Below, piece after piece: positions 11,705 to 22,915 of a stretch of DNA of 64,000 nucleotides (positions are counted from its first letter, which is position 1; each line of letters starts with the position of its first letter). The translations under genes and the position numbers were made by a program. The DNA lies in assembly GCA_033239525.1 (NCBI GenBank), contig BSYO01000004.1:12934037-12998036 (forward strand), given 5' to 3'. Source of the stretch: Nepenthes gracilis. Its lineage: Eukaryota; Streptophyta; Magnoliopsida; Caryophyllales; Nepenthaceae. Below the pieces are notes generated by a model. It did not search any database and was not told where the DNA came from. It saw only the letters and a program-made list of their open reading frames with translations.

Positions 11705-12174
11705 CTTAAGCGCAAGAATTCATCTTCCTTCTGCCCGCAAAGGCTGGTAGGAAAATACTTCTCCAAGAATGCTGCTTCAAATATACCCTACGTAATTTCA
11801 TTCTCAGGCATCCCAAACACCATCTTGTACATCTCCTACCAGTGATGGGCCTGTCCCACCAGCTTATGGGTGGCAAACAAAACTTTATCCTTACCCAGAC
11901 ACTTAATTACTACAAACACCTTCTTCAGGCGTTCGATCCAAGTGTCCACTTTCAATGGATCAGGTTCTCTAGAGGATTCTGGAATTCGCTCATTAGTAAA
12001 GAGATTATACATTGACGTCTCCTGGTGGATAGGAATTCGGGCGGGCACTGGAGCTAAATTTGGTGGTGCCAAGGTTTTTGTGACATCTACCATCCTATCC
12101 AGCAGATTCAAGTATCTTGCCTCCGGGGCTGGAGGATTGCTAGTATGGACATCCTATTTTCCTCTATTTGACAT
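11705..12174 (-). pseudogene. Ty3/gypsy gag, N-terminal part
   Basis: Gag probably starts at the ATG at 12174 (MSNRGK, then a stop) and continues in the frame read as 91 aa from 12111: MNLLDRMVDVTKTLAPP, then LKVDTWIERLKKVFVVIKCL and FATHKLVGQAHHW. This matches the usual gypsy capsid pattern of a W(I/L)..L...F..... block followed by A...L...A..WW. A stop follows HHW, and decayed gag sequence runs to the insertion point. The other half lies at 9135-9605. Confidence 0.8.
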
Positions 12175-12425
12175 TCTTTCAGCGAACACCTTGACCTCTG
12201 GAATAGAAAAAATGATTTGGTCAAATTAATGGCCACAGTGGTAGCTAGTACATAACCCTCATAGACACCACACCCTAAACATAATTAGAACTAGCCTCTT
12301 GAGTTAGAATAGATGGCTAAGTCTAACCAACCTAACACATATCTCTATCTGCCCTTTTTGTTCAAACTAATCCTATCCTGAGCTTTCGCATTGATTTAGA
12401 TCGAACGTAAGACATTTCAATCTTT

Positions 12426-12436
12426 CACTGATACAA
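12426..12436 (-). promoter_or_regulatory. Degenerate initiator-Met tRNA primer-binding site
   Basis: CACTGATACAA sits two bases from the LTR start; the intact complement seen elsewhere in the window is CTCTGATACCA. Two changes remain from the canonical PBS. Confidence 0.6.
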
Positions 12437-13539
12437 ATTGTGATGGGCCGGACGTATTCCACCGTATACGGCTACCGTACAATTATCAAATCATACATAC
12501 ATCACATGATAACAAGCTAGTAAAAAGGTGGGCTTAAATTTTTTTTTATCCATTTACATTGCGTACACAGGATCACATAAGGCCGGACTTTTTGAGTTGG
12601 CCACCAAGGTTTTGGGTTCTTAACTTGACCAGCCAGAAAAAAAGGTCGGACAGTCAGACACAAAGATCTCGAAATAAGTTGAGATGCCACTAAGAATTAC
12701 AAATTGCTTACTTCCATAAAGTCATGTAGAAACATACTAATATCCATTCATTTTCACAGTGAAAGTATTTTACAAAATCTTTCCCAAAACAATCAAAAGG
12801 AAATACATCAATTTTGTTCCTTCACTGCTAATTAATTTTGGCCAGCTATCCTGCCTAGCTAGTCTGTCATACTCTATTTTTTCTCATCCTCCATAAGCCT
12901 CTCATCATCTGAAAAACAAAAGAGGGGTGAGCTAGAAGCCCATCAAGGTACCCATATGTAGAAAGTATGTGTATATAATTTCAAAATCAAATTTGAAGAA
13001 CTGAAACATAAGCCCGGCATGCGAGTGAATGAATCATGAATTCAATACATTTTCATGGAAATCGTCTTACGTTAAGTTCAAAAGTCTTTTTCCTTCATTC
13101 TTAGTCATCTTTCCTTTAAAATCATGCCAAAAATTTATCATCTTTAAGGACCGGATGGAAGCGGACAACATCGAGGAAGGATTGTGTATCACCCCATAAT
13201 CTAAGGTCGTAACCTCCTTTTATACTTCCAGTGGTGGGCGGTAATGCCTATCACCCGCCATACGGGGCCATAGTCCAGAAATGCCACCAAAAGTTTCCCC
13301 ATGGTCCAGGGGTAGTCCTTGAGTGTCACTCTAATAACCTTCATCCAAATTTAATAACAAGCCTAACAGAAACTTTAATCAAAACCTTATCATAAGATGG
13401 CCATCTACCAAATTTTAAAAGCTGAATAATAGAGAGTTCCACTTGTTGTCCGGATTATACATGTTTTTTCATGGTCATATAGCTTTCATCTTTAACTTCA
13501 AGCCGCTGAAGTTCTCATAAATATAGGAGGTTTCATTTA

Positions 13540-13850
13540 ATGCCTTAAAGCCGAAGATCATTCATCAAAATGACGGAAATCTTATTTATCAAAAGCCGAA
13601 GGTCTTTTATCAAAAGCGTCGGAGGTCATTTTATCAAAAAGCACCGAAGGTCATTTTAAAAAAAGTCGGAGATCTTATTTATCAAAGCCAGAGGTCTTTT
13701 ATCAAAAGCGCCGGAGGTCATTTTATCCAAAAAGCGTTGGAGGTCATTTTATCAAAAAGCGTCGGAGTTCATTTTATTAAAAGTCAGAGATCTTATTTAT
13801 CAAAGCCGGAGGTCTTTTATCAAAAACATCGGAGGTCATTTGATCGTGTA
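13540..13850. repeat. Tandem array expanded in one LTR
   Basis: About ten variants of a 24-30 bp unit of the form CGGAGGTCATTTTATCAAAA, alternating with GGTCTTTTATCAAAAGC and GATCTTATTTATCAAAGCC. The partner LTR has only about three units (4075-4165). Confidence 0.8.
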
Positions 13851-14509
13851 ATAACCGGTCTTCTTAAAATATGATCATGTCCAGACTTCATGCATTTGAG
13901 TAAAATAACCAAACATCATGAAATAACCGGGTATCTTTATATAAACAAATAACTGGGCTTCTTTTAAATATGCAATTAACTGAGGTTCTTCCATAATTCA
14001 GATAATCAAAGAAAATTATCATGGCATGCTTCACGTGAAACTTAGTAAAGAGAGTACAAAACAATATTCCTTATCAGGCTTTAATATAAATTCAACGTAG
14101 GGTAAACTTGTATTGGAAAGACAAACTTAAAAACGGTGAGTAGACTTGCCTTAGCCTTTTCTACAACTTTTCTTAGTTTGATTTGGTTTGATGTCCTTAG
14201 TGCTTTCACCCAAAAGTTTGCCCAAACTCCTATCCTAAATATCGGGCTCATTACTTATAGGCATTGGGGTTGGTGGTAGTAAGTAGGGCAGGTTAATCAC
14301 TGTACTTCTTTGCTTGCTCCCTTTTCCTTTCTAGATGGTCAGCGGAGTGGTTGACAGTAGGTTACCTATTTAGATTTGGTTAGCTATCCCTTAGTCAAAA
14401 TCGGTCCTCAAGTTAGTTGGTCAACCACCCAAATTGGTCAACAATTTGTACTGTTCTGGTTTCCTTATTACTTCCAATTTGACTTTTGTGTTTTAACTTT
14501 CTCTCTAGA

Positions 14510-14970
14510 AATTGTCTCATGAGGTTGTCTCTGAAATCATCATCTCTGAAAGCCTTCTTAAGGTCTTCGGAATTCATGGTCTCCGGAAATCGTCTCTAGG
14601 AGCATTCTCAAGGTCTCTGGTATTCATAATCTCCAGAAATCGTCTCCAGAATTCATGGCCTCCGAAAATTGGGTCTTCGAAATTATCATAACAAGGTCTT
14701 CAAAAATTCACCACAAGATCTCCAAAAACTTCACCCTAAGGTTTCCGAAAATTCATCCCAAAGTCTCCGAAAAATTCATCCCAAAGTCTCCAAAAATTCA
14801 CCACAAGGTCTCCAGATTATCGTCTCTGGAGATAAGGTCTCTGGAAATCATTATCTCTACTTGTCTCCGGAAAAACATTTCCGAAAACTTATCACATGAT
14901 CTCCATATTTTTCTCGTCTCTAGAGATCATTGCTCATGGTCTCTGGAATTTTGTGCCCATTGAAACTTGG
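14510..14970. repeat. Degenerate ~20-bp repeats inside the LTR
   Basis: Counterpart of 4805-5345: repeated variants of AAGTCTCCGAAAAATTCATC. Open frames here on the plus strand (14655-14963, 14669-14899) are products of the periodicity. Confidence 0.7.
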
Positions 14971-15268
14971 TCAATATCGCGTTGACCGATAGTTTGGTTC
15001 GTAAGATAGCCGGCCTTTGAGCCTTAAGTCGCTGGCTGTTTGGCTGAAGCCACAGCTTTCTTTCGGCTCAACATTTCACTGGCGCGGCTAACCGGGCACA
15101 GTTTTCTTTTTGGCTATAATGGCTCCTTCATCTTTGTTGGTCAATAGGTGTTGATCGGATAAATTTCCTTCAACATCTTAGCCAAAATTTGATATAGAAA
15201 AATTACGTCTTCATAACTTAATATTTTTTATTATGGAAGATCTCCAAAGATTGGTACATTACAAGTGA

Positions 15269-15742
15269 ACTTCTATTTCAGTCAATCCTAAGTCTCGAAA
15301 ATGATCGTTCAACTGGATTCACAAACTTATTCTGAAATTTCTGGGCCATGGGCCACACGCTACCGCTGTACTATTCTAATTGACCATTTACAAACGTGCT
15401 TAAGAAATCTTCTTGTAAGTCGAATTCAATGATCCATATTGGACACTGTGGTTACATGACAGCCATAGGCCTAGGAAATCCCAAAGGTGTCGATATCACT
15501 AAGGCAAAACCATAATCCTCAATTTACACATAACTTGGAAACACAATTGGAGACTTACACTCCAAATTCAAAATATAATACATAAGCCAAAGTATTCCAA
15601 AGTTAAGGATTAAATTTACCTTCCACCACATGAAGACAATATCTCTACACTTTTATCTACTTATTCAATCTTTCTTACTCTAAGCTAAACTTCCACATAA
15701 TATTCAAATCAAATTTAAGGTATCTTTTTCTCTGATACCAAC
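15269..15742 (-). other. Family-2 gypsy leader, part 2, with PBS
   Basis: Continues the leader interrupted at 2968 and matches 17810-18283. It ends with CTCTGATACCA (15730-15740), a perfect complement of the initiator-Met primer-binding core TGGTATCAGAG, two bases from the adjoining LTR start. Element orientation is therefore minus. Confidence 0.78.
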
Positions 15743-15899
15743 TGTAACGGACTGAATTTTTTTAACCGAAATTCAATAGAATTTTGACAGTAAAATGGCC
15801 ACGAAACTAATACTATCTGTACAAAAATCCCTGACAGCACAATATAAAACCACAAATCACAACACTGGATCCAAAGGGCCACCCAAACACATGGTACTA

Positions 15900-15923
15900 A
15901 CGTCATAACTTCGGTTATGATAT
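15900..15923. other. Hairpin near the inner end of family-2 LTR (copy 1)
   Basis: TCATAAC-TTCG-GTTATGA gives a perfect 7-bp stem with a TTCG loop (15903-15920), extendable imperfectly outward. It occupies the same place as 18442-18465 and 32589-32612. Confidence 0.6.
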
Positions 15924-16446
15924 TGGTTCAGATAAGATGCCTCTAGTTACCTAAAACAAACCATTATAACCTGCGGATGCAACAGACATCCATCCAATAC
16001 AATGAAATCTACTATTTGTACGTCATCAATATACACGTACACCATCAATATACAAGCACATCTTTATCTCAAAATATACAAAGTTACTCCATAAGGTATA
16101 AAATTATAAAATCTAAGTCCACAAAGTCATCTTCCAAGATCAGCGGCCTAGCCAACTTCTAATCCTCTACCATGCCTCATCGAATATAAGGTCATGCTCA
16201 TCTGAAGAAAAGAAAATAGTAAAGGTGAGCTAAACATTCAGCAAGGCACAATAATTGAAGACAATAATCAATATACTCAAAATAATACAAGAAAAGAAAA
16301 ATAGGAGCATAATACGTGATGCATAAATATGAGGTATGATTAAATACACTTTTGGGATACGAATAACTTCCATATACTGTTCCTGATTTCTTATGGATAT
16401 AGATATTACATTCAAATTGCTGATTCCCTTTTACCCTATAGAATCA

Positions 16447-16690
16447 TATAGACGCAGATATAGATATAAATATCGGTATTGTTGAAACATATAACTGATA
16501 CAGATGGCAATACCAGTACTTATGGAATAGATAACAAGTACAGATGGTAATACCGGTACTGACGGAATAGATAACAAATATAAATGACAATATTAGTACT
16601 AACGAAATAAATAACAGATGCATATGGTAATAAATGTACTGATGGAATAGATAACGGATACGGATGACAATGCCGACATTACAGAACACA
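16447..16690. repeat. 40-bp tandem array in family-2 LTR, copy 1
   Basis: About six diverged units of the type GATAACGGATACAGATGGCA + ATACCGGTACTGATGGAATA. The longer counterpart is at 19000-19465. Confidence 0.85.
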
Positions 16691-17667
16691 TAAAGAATTC
16701 AAATCATAGATAACGGATATCAGATAATAGATTTTGGAGTTTTAATTTCTTATTTTATCTTAAGCAAACTTTCACACTTAGTTTTTATTACTTAATCCTC
16801 ATTCTCTAGAAGATGGTTCATTAGATGTAACAAATTATGGAGTTTTTTTTAAATACTTTGTATAATTTTTATAATTCTTTGATACAAATACAGATAATTA
16901 TTTTCTTATGAATTCATGTCTTCTCGTGCTTTCAATTATATGCATCAATCAATATAAAGCTTGGAACATGTAAGAAATTCTTATCATTGTGAGCCAAACA
17001 CTACTTTAGAGCTTCCAAATAATAATTTCCTTCACAAATGTATATAACATAATTTTCGGAGTATATACAAGATAACATAAATGCCGTACATATGGATAAA
17101 TATCTCAATTCACGTCTGATAATATTTTCAAAACTCGTAAAATAATATATATAAAATATATGTGAACAAACACCAAATATTCGGAGTACCCGCGTCCATA
17201 AAGATAGGGTTATGAATTTCTAAAGCTAAATCATGTGTAAATTTTAATTAATTCAGGTAACATCAAAGGGGACGCAGGTTAGGGTTTTCGTCAAGTATAA
17301 TCCCATATAAAACTACAAAATTGGATACCCAATTAAAAAATTAACCTATTCAAGGCAAGAGTAATGATATTCTAGAACCAATTTATACAAAATCCCAAAA
17401 TAATTAGTGAAATCATTCGGGGCACGGGGTTAGGGTTCCAAGTTCAAAAATCAGTCAAAACTAAGAAATCAGACATGTAATCAACATATACGCATGCTCA
17501 AGTCATGAGTTCCATAAAATATAAACTTAATGAGGTATCGGAAAGAGGATACTCGAAGAAAATAAAATAAAAGTGTAAAGAAACGAAAGACGAGGGTATG
17601 GGTGCACTTGCCTCGACCCAATCTATTGCTTTTCCAACTAGCTCCAAGCCAGATTCGAATTTGTGAG

Positions 17668-18283
17668 CCTCAAGTTTAATTTGATCACATACTTATTTCC
17701 TCAACCCTCGATACAAGGAAGACTTTATGATAATCTACCAAATTTGAAGGCAACTCAAACTTAGTGACTATTTCCAAGACTTAGTTCAATACCTCGAGTA
17801 AACTAGTGAACTTTTACTTCAATCCATCCTAAGCCTCAAAAATGATCTTTCATTTGGATTCTCAATCTTATTCTGAAATCTCTGGACCATGGGTCATATG
17901 CTATCACTGTACTACTCTAATTGACCATTAACTGGTGCACTAAAAAATCCACTTACAAGTCGAATTCATTGATTCATATTGGACACTTAGGTTACATGAC
18001 TGCCATAAGCCTAGGAAATCCCAAAGGTGTCAATATAGCTAAGGCAAAACCTATAATCCTCAATTTACACATAACGTGGAAACACAATTAGAGACTTAGA
18101 CTCCAAATTCAAAATATAATACATAAGCCAAAGCATTCCAAAGTTAAGGATTAAATTTTCCTTCCACCAGATGAAGACAACATCTCTACACTTTCATCTA
18201 CTTATTCAATCTATCTTACTCTAACCTAAATTTTCACATAATATTTAGATCAAGCCTAAGGCATCTTTTTATCTGATACCAAC
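17668..18283 (-). other. Second copy of the family-2 leader, with PBS
   Basis: Homologous to 2834-2968 joined to 15269-15742 but uninterrupted, so it preserves the empty target site for the AGTGA insertion near 17805 (AACTAGTGAAC). It ends with an initiator-Met PBS complement TCTGATACCA at 18272-18281. Confidence 0.8.
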
Positions 18284-18441
18284 TGTGACGGATCGCGTTT
18301 TCATAACCAGAATTTGATTGAGTTTCGGCAGTAAAACGGTTGCCAAACTAATATAACTTGTATAAAAATTCCTATTCAACACAATATAAAACAAAACATC
18401 ATAACATAGGATCCAAAGAGCCACCGAAACACCTGGCACCC

Positions 18442-18465
18442 ACGTCATAACTTCGGGTATAACGT
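18442..18465. other. Hairpin in family-2 LTR (copy 2)
   Basis: ACGTCATAAC-TTCG-GGTATAACGT pairs at 8 of 10 positions, with the outer ACGT/ACGT perfect. Confidence 0.55.
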
Positions 18466-18999
18466 TGGCTCAGATAAAATACCTTTAGGTACCTAAAACA
18501 AACCATTATAGCCTGGGGAAGCAAAATACATCTATCCAATATAGCGGAATCTATTATCTGTATGTCATCAGCACACACATACATATCAATATACAAGCAC
18601 ATCTTTATCTCAAAATATACAAAGTTACTCCATAAGGTACAAAATTATAAAATCTAAGTCCACAAAGCCATCTTCCAAGATCAACGGCCTAGCCAACTTC
18701 TAATCCTCTACCCCGTCTCATCGAATATAAGCTCGTACTCATTTGAAGAAAAAATAGTAAGGGTGAGCCAAATACTTAACAAGGCACAATAATCGAATAT
18801 AATAAGTAATATACTCAAAATAATGCAAGAAAAGAGAAATAAGAGTGTAATATGTGGTGCATAAATATAAGGCACGATTAAATGTACTTTTGGGACACGA
18901 ATAACTTCCATATCCTGTTTGTGTTTTTCTATGGATACTAATATTACATTCAAATTACTGATTCACTTTTTGCCTACGGAATCATATAGATACAGATAC

Positions 19000-19465
19000 G
19001 GATAGCAATACTAGTACTGACGGAATAGATAACGGATATAGATAACAATACCGATACTGATGGAACAGATAATGGATACAGATGGTAATAACGATACTGA
19101 TGAAATAAGTAATGGATACAGATGGCAATATTGGTATTAATGGAATAGATAATGGATACAGATGGCATACCGATACTGATAGAATAGATAACTGATACAG
19201 GTGACAATACCGGTACTGATGGAATAGATAACGAATACGAATGGTAATATCGGTATTGATGGAATAGATAATAGATATAGATGGCAATACCGTACTGATA
19301 GAACTAATAACGGATATAGATGGCAATATTGGTACTGACGGAATAAGTAACGGATATAGATGACAATACCAGTACTAATGGAATAGATAACGGATACAGA
19401 TTGTAATACCGGTACTATGGAATAGATAATGGATTCAGTTGACAGATAACGGATATCGGATAACA
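19000..19465. repeat. 40-bp tandem array in family-2 LTR, copy 2
   Basis: About eleven units of the 40-bp repeat whose core is GATAACGGATACAGATGGCA. Because 40 is not a multiple of three, all minus frames give long periodic peptides (for example YSISTGI and QYRYCHLYPLS), which are not genes. Confidence 0.88.
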
Positions 19466-20989
19466 AATTTTGGAATTTTAATTTCTTATATTATCTTAAG
19501 GGAACTTTCATACTTAGTTCTTATCACTTAATCCTCTTTCTCTAGAGGACAGTTCATCAGATATAATAAATTGTGGAGTTTTCTTTAAATATATTACATA
19601 ACTTTTATAATTCTTTGATACAAATACAGATAATCATTTTTTTTGAATTCATGTCTTCTCGTGCTTTCAATTATATACATTAATTAACATAAAGCTTGAA
19701 ACACATAAGGAATTCTTACCACAGTGAGCCAAACACTACTTTAGAGTTTTCAGACAAAAATTTCTTTCACAAATGATATAACATAATTTTTGGAGTATAT
19801 ACAAGATAACATATATGCCATACATAATGATAAATATCTTAATTCACGTCTGATAATATTTTTAAAACTTGTAAAATAATACATACAAAATATATGTGAA
19901 TGAATGCTAAATATTTGGAGTACCAGCATCTCTAAAGTTAGGGTTACAAATTTCTAAAGCAAAATCATACATAAATTACAATTAATTCAGATAACATCAA
20001 AGAAGGCGCGAGTTAGGGTTTTCGGTGAACGTAATCCAATATAAAACTATCAAATTGGACACCCAATTGATAAATTAATGTGTTCAAGGCATGAGTAATA
20101 ATATTCTAGAGCCAATTTATACAAAAATTCTAAAAAATTTGATAAAATCATTCGGGGTGTAGGGTCAGGGTTCCAGGTTCAAAAACGGTCAAAATTTACA
20201 AAATCAGATATGAAATCAAATATATGTATACTCAAGTCATGGGTTTCATAAAATATAAATTTAATTGGGTATCGGAATGAGGATACTCGAAGAAAATGAA
20301 ATAAAAGTGTAAAAAAAATAAAAGAGGAGGGAATGGGTGCACTTATCACGACCCGATCTATCATTTCTCCAACTAACTCCAAGCCGAATTCGAACCTGAG
20401 AGTCTTGATCTCTCCTCTCTCTCTCCTTCACGTAGTAAAGCCAAAAACCTATGCGATATAAAACCCTCATGGGTTTTAAACCGTGGGTTGGTACTCAAGC
20501 ACCAGCTCGGCGCGCAGCAAGTGTTGCATGTCTTAATCCAGCACCCAGCAGGCATTGGTGCGCTAGATCGGGCGCTCGACTGGCGTCCCCTATCATCGCC
20601 ACCTACTGCTTTTGGAACTTAATTTTCTACATGTATTAAACCTAATTTTAATTATATTACATTAATTATTCATAATTATGATATTCGAAAATCGATACAT
20701 TATAAGTGATCTCAACATCTCACTAATACAGAGCCTTTGCCACCAGCCAAAGTACTTCCTACGACTGGAAGGCAAGATGGAACAGTCAGTCATGGACAGC
20801 ACAGGAAAGTGTGATCACAGAAAAAAGAAGTTAGTGAAGTAGAACCTCGTAATATGTGGACCCTCCGAATGAGATGGATCCTCCTAACATGAGGGATCGG
20901 GAGAACCCTTGGCTCTAGTCCTAGCCTAGCCAGAGGCAACAAGAACCACAAGGACTGTGCATGATTGAGAGCTCAGATGTCAAAGCCTA

Positions 20990-22134
20990 AATGTGGGGCA
21001 CCTCCTTAGCGGTAGCAACAACCTCTGGGTTATCCCCATTCATTTCTTCCTCTACCTAATTGTTTTCGGCACCCTCCTCAAAAAAAATAGCAGGGAATGT
21101 AGGGACAATCTCTTGGGAAACAAAGGAACAGAAATTGGAATCCCATACTTAGTCACTGATGGGGCATTTATTGGTTCACCCAAAGGGTTCGTTACTCCAG
21201 CAGCACATTCTATTGGGGGCTTATCGCCTCATCCTCTCTAGATGAGTCACAAAAAGTCAAATCATCTGAAGGAGAAAGAGCAAAACCATGTCTCCACAAT
21301 GACTCACCTGCAACCAAGTGAGGTGCTTTTGCACAGGCCTCATTGTAGCCCGACACTGCTCAGAAATGGTAGGTGACGGAGGGACCACCTCTCTAAATAC
21401 CGGCTCAAGAAAATCTCAAAGGAGCCAATCTCCCTGCTTCACCTTGGGATGATGGGATAGTGTGGCGCTGGCATCTTCCCCTTCCACCTGAACCTTCCAT
21501 TGAACTTCATTAAGTACACCTTAGGAGACCCAGTGGTTAGTGTTTCGTAGGATTGTAGCATTCTCTTCAACGAGCCTTGTCAGTGCCTACGCCATCCATT
21601 CCTCATCTCTCAAGACATCATTGGCATGGGCCCGGTTGACTTTACCCCAATTGTTAAAAATTCTACACTCGGTAGTGACCGCTACGTAGAAGAAATGTCC
21701 TTCTAGCCCTTTATCAAGCACGGATTCGCCGTACTTATTTTGAACTTTGTGAGGGGAGTGAAGGAGATCTAGTCAGTCTCTTAGTTGAATTGGAAGATTA
21801 CCTTTATGGTTCAAGTTTTCAGGGAAAGCCCTTTTGTGTGAATAGAGATGCACAGAGAAACAGGATACCGAAGAGCGTTGGGATGGAGGCGAGCAACAAA
21901 GATCTCCAAAGCCCTTAGAATTGCACACAACGCCTTCACAAATGTAATATGAAGGCTGGCTTTTGGATATTCCTTGTAGATGGTGATGAACCCAGGATAT
22001 GGAGCACCTATCGTGTCGTCAATATCGGGCACCTCATACTCAATGGTGCTTGAAATATTATACCTCTTGTATAGAGATTCCATTTCTCTACTAGTAAGGA
22101 TGGATTGAATCTCAACGAGGCTTTGAGGAGCCAC
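20990..22134 (-). pseudogene. Antisense ORF of a Tat-type element, putative gypsy-type transposon domain
   Basis: The best frame (22134-21811, first ATG at 22083) reads ESLYKRYNISSTIEYEVP, then PYPGFITIYKEYPKASLHIT, LCAILRALEIFVARLHPNALRYP. Order and spacing fit the N-terminal domain of the plant 'putative gypsy type transposon' family (PF04195-like: ..YxIP.., PGxxxxYxxxxxAGLRxPL, LxPNxWR). Decayed coding sequence continues downstream to about 21000 in several frames, including a DISSTQRSLP...RNGW-like segment. A TATA-like box lies upstream at 22229-22238. In Tat elements such ORFs lie opposite to gag-pol and their function is unknown. Recognition is from memory of the family pattern and should be tested by profile search. 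Confidence 0.6.
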
Positions 22135-22228
22135 TTGGAAAATACTGAAAATTAGAGAAAAGAGAAGAGCAAATTAGGGCAGAGAGATTCAAGGAATGGA
22201 GAAGTGCAAAAATGGTTGGGGGCTAGCA

Positions 22229-22238
22229 CTTAAATAGC
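22229..22238 (-). promoter_or_regulatory. Candidate TATA box for the antisense ORF
   Basis: On the minus strand GCTATTTAAG lies about 100 nt upstream of the antisense reading frame, the same arrangement as at 58811-58824 in the complete Tat element. Confidence 0.45.
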
Positions 22239-22702
22239 TAAGGCCTTGGCCTCAAAACGGCATCGCTTGAGAAACCGAAGAGGTGCATCTCAATAATAAT
22301 TGCGACACGTGCCCACACCATAGAGTGCTGCGGTATGTTAGTTCGTTGGGCTAGTTATGATGATTGACACTACACCTCCCTGCGCATCCTGCTAATAGCC
22401 GAGGGTCCTGAGCCCTAGATTTGTGAGTCGGTGGCACTACACTGGTAATGATGTTTTGACATGCCATTTTTCGAGACGATAAATTGGTGGCATGCAACTG
22501 TAATGAGCTCGAGACAAGTTTGGTTGGTTTACGTCCTAGCCTTGTGTTCGGGGCACATTATTGCTAGACGGATTATTAGAAAACTGAGTTGTAAATGGTC
22601 TGAATCATCATATTGTTAGAAGTCATGCAACGACAACACAATGTATATATATATATATAATTCAAGTGCTTAAACTATTTAAAACAAACACGAATATTGA
22701 AG

Positions 22703-22915
22703 CTATACAATATGAAGATAAATAATACTCGGAAAGTTCCATTCATTATTTCCTTTTACAACAAGCTTACAATAATAGATGTACAACTCAAAAGGTAATA
22801 AAAAGTACATGGGGCAACGACCCGACTCGAGTTGCCCAACCAACTTCAGGATGGACGATTGCAAAAGAAAGCACCTCCCCAACAGACTGTAGAACAGTTC
22901 TCCTCCGAGCAGCAA
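22703..22915 (-). pseudogene. Tail of a second antisense unit in the Tat remnant
   Basis: A 70-aa minus frame with PMYFLLPFELYIYYCKLVV resembles the translated region at 59240-59450 (SFMYFCHCKLYTF) in the complete Tat element. It lies between the main antisense ORF and the LTR. No known domain. Only positional and weak sequence similarity supports it. Confidence 0.35.

Larger units (their letters stand above)
12439..15263 (-). repeat. 5' LTR of the minus-strand gypsy element
   Basis: Starts TGTGATGGGCC and ends GGTACATTACA, with intact TG...CA termini; it is 2825 bp against 2669 bp for its partner at 2969. AGTGA follows. Internal arrays are at 13540-13850 and 14510-14970. Substitutions against the partner are scattered along the whole length, so insertion is not recent. 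Confidence 0.9.
2964..15268 (-). mobile_element. Nearly complete Ty3/gypsy chromovirus-type element with TSD AGTGA
   Basis: A minus-strand element bounded by two long LTRs (2969-5637 and 12439-15263) and 5-bp duplications AGTGA at 2964-2968 and 15264-15268. The related uninterrupted copy near 17805 reads AACTAGTGAACTT, which is the empty site, so boundaries are well supported. In element orientation it carries a degenerate initiator-Met PBS, gag, protease, RT, RNase H, integrase with C-terminal domain, and a polypurine tract, the pol order of Ty3/gypsy. A LINE-like element splits gag. Stops and frame breaks occur in every domain, so it is inactive. Lineage looks Tekay/Del-like. Confidence 0.9.
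15743..17667 (-). repeat. Family-2 5' LTR, copy 1, truncated
   Basis: Starts TGTAACGGACTG beside the PBS and aligns with 18284 onward. The match ends at about 17667 (corresponding to roughly 20395 in copy 2), so about 300 bp at its outer end is missing; sequence then switches directly to a second leader copy. It contains a 40-bp tandem array and the hairpin at 15900-15923. Confidence 0.8.
18284..20704 (-). repeat. Family-2 5' LTR, copy 2, full length
   Basis: Starts TGTGACGGATCG next to the PBS and ends CATTATA before AGTGATC; about 2.42 kb. On the element strand the order is: GC-rich cluster near 20490-20580, pyrimidine/purine-rich leader near 20405-20430, 40-bp array, hairpin. Length and order match the solo LTR at 32401-34868. 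Confidence 0.82.

Noticed and set aside
13540..13850. Regular direct repeats that might suggest a CRISPR-like array
   Set aside because: Units are degenerate and adjacent with no unique spacers of constant length, in a plant LTR.
18974..19466. Three overlapping minus-strand ORFs (77-114 aa) rich in Tyr, Ile, Ser and His that look like a repetitive membrane protein
   Set aside because: They are three frames of the 40-bp tandem array; period 40 rotates the frame, so all phases stay open. No start context or conservation.
20705..20709. AGTGA after the family-2 LTR as half of a TSD
   Set aside because: The matching left copy cannot be identified because the element is truncated and duplicated; the resemblance to the AGTGA TSD of the other gypsy element may be chance.
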